Source: Deltaproteobacteria bacterium (GTDB taxonomy: Bacteria > Desulfobacterota > Desulfobacteria > Desulfobacterales > SURF-7). From it: a stretch of DNA of 5,493 bases. Shown here piece by piece: positions 5,024 to 5,493 of the stretch. The translations under genes were made by a program, and so were the position numbers. The stretch lies in contig JAFDJC010000218.1 of NCBI GenBank assembly GCA_019307665.1, positions 1 to 5,493 on the forward strand, written 5' to 3'. Below the pieces are notes generated by a model that made no database searches, had not been told where the DNA came from, and was given only the letters and a program-made list of their open reading frames with translations. Positions within the stretch are counted from its first letter, which is position 1; each line of letters starts with the position of its first letter.

Positions 5024-5493
5024 ATGGAGAGCCAGAGTGGCGGAATAAGCAATCAGCCGGATCAGCATGCCATACAGGATGCGGAGATCAAAGACAGGCT
5101 GAGCCATATCAAGAATAAGATCCTGGTCATGAGCGGAAAAGGGGGCGTAGGCAAAAGCAGTGTGGCCGCCTATCTTTCCGTATGCCTGGCGAATAAAGGG
5201 TATAAAGTCGGACTGATGGATATAGACCTTCATGGGCCGAGCATCCCACGAATGCTGGGACTTAACGGAACCGTAAAGCCCGCCTTCCACCCAGGCAAGG
5301 CCATGCCGGTCAATTTAATGCCCAACCTGGATGTCATTTCCATTGAAACCCTCATGGGTGAGAATAAGGATGCAGCGACAATCTGGAGGGGCCCCATCAA
5401 GATAGGTGTTATCAGGCAGTTTATTTCCGATATTGAATGGCCGGATCTTGATTATCTGATTATTGACTCTCCCCCCGGGACAGGAGATGAACC
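5024..5493 (+). CDS. mrp: Mrp/NBP35-family P-loop ATPase, N-terminal 156 residues (partial)
   Basis: The deviant Walker A motif SGKGGVGKSS is at 37-46 (signature K39, catalytic K44). MDIDLHGPSIPRMLGL (65-80) and WRGP (121-124) are diagnostic of the Mrp/ApbC/NBP35 branch, and Walker B DYLIIDSPPGTGDE (143-156) ends at the window edge. These ATPases work as dimers that hold and transfer [4Fe-4S] clusters through a C-terminal CxxC, which lies outside the window. The N-terminus lacks both the DUF59 domain of long Mrp proteins and the four-cysteine motif of NBP35; the first cysteine is C54. The ATG at 5024 follows AAGGGAG with about ten bases of spacing, two bases after the previous stop. With the two NifX-like proteins this matches the gene company of Orp-type clusters, where Mrp-like ATPases accompany the cluster-binding protein. 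Confidence 0.93.
   Translation, partial: MESQSGGISNQPDQHAIQDAEIKDRLSHIKNKILVMSGKGGVGKSSVAAYLSVCLANKGYKVGLMDIDLHGPSIPRMLGLNGTVKPAFHPGKAMPVNLMPNLDVISIETLMGENKDAATIWRGPIKIGVIRQFISDIEWPDLDYLIIDSPPGTGDE

Overview
The window looks like chromosomal DNA from an anaerobic deltaproteobacterium (Desulfobacterota), most likely a sulfate reducer or a relative. This is inferred from gene content: a PAS-type sigma54 activator beside a PAS histidine kinase, followed by a cluster of NifX/MTH1175-like proteins and an Mrp/NBP35 ATPase. That grouping resembles the sigma54-controlled 'orange protein' (Orp) loci of Desulfovibrio and similar clusters in other strict anaerobes. Base composition is moderate and ribosome binding sites are mostly clear. 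No rRNA, tRNA or CRISPR was seen.

Layout. Positions 1-242 (minus strand) hold the first 80 residues of a Soj/ParA-type ATPase, with a strong ribosome binding site and a sigma70-like promoter at 403-432. Positions 243-1157 have no convincing gene. They hold an imperfect 19-bp-arm palindrome (500-563) and a 141-bp MITE-like element with inverted termini flanked by CTAG (813-961). Positions 1158-2273 encode a soluble PAS histidine kinase. Positions 2333-3709 encode a PAS-AAA+-Fis sigma54 activator with no receiver domain. Positions 3710-3936 are a compact control region: TTGCAA-type palindromes (3711-3770), an IHF-like site (3819-3831) and a GG-N10-GC sigma54 promoter (3858-3873).

That promoter faces a four-gene run: a 43-residue protein with an MGMGPMTGG start (3937-4068), two dinitrogenase-FeMo-cofactor-type (NifX/NifB-like) proteins (4096-4527 and 4527-5021) and an Mrp-family P-loop ATPase cut by the window end (5024 onward).

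How the parts may work together (inference). The kinase and the activator carry related PAS domains with the same C-x8-C-x3-C spacing, which suggests that both read the same redox, metal or Fe-S signal. The activator would bind the palindromes just after its own stop codon, loop with IHF help and fire the sigma54 promoter. The small metal- or cluster-handling proteins and the ATPase would then be made together. The kinase has no receiver-bearing partner in the window, so its signalling route is open.
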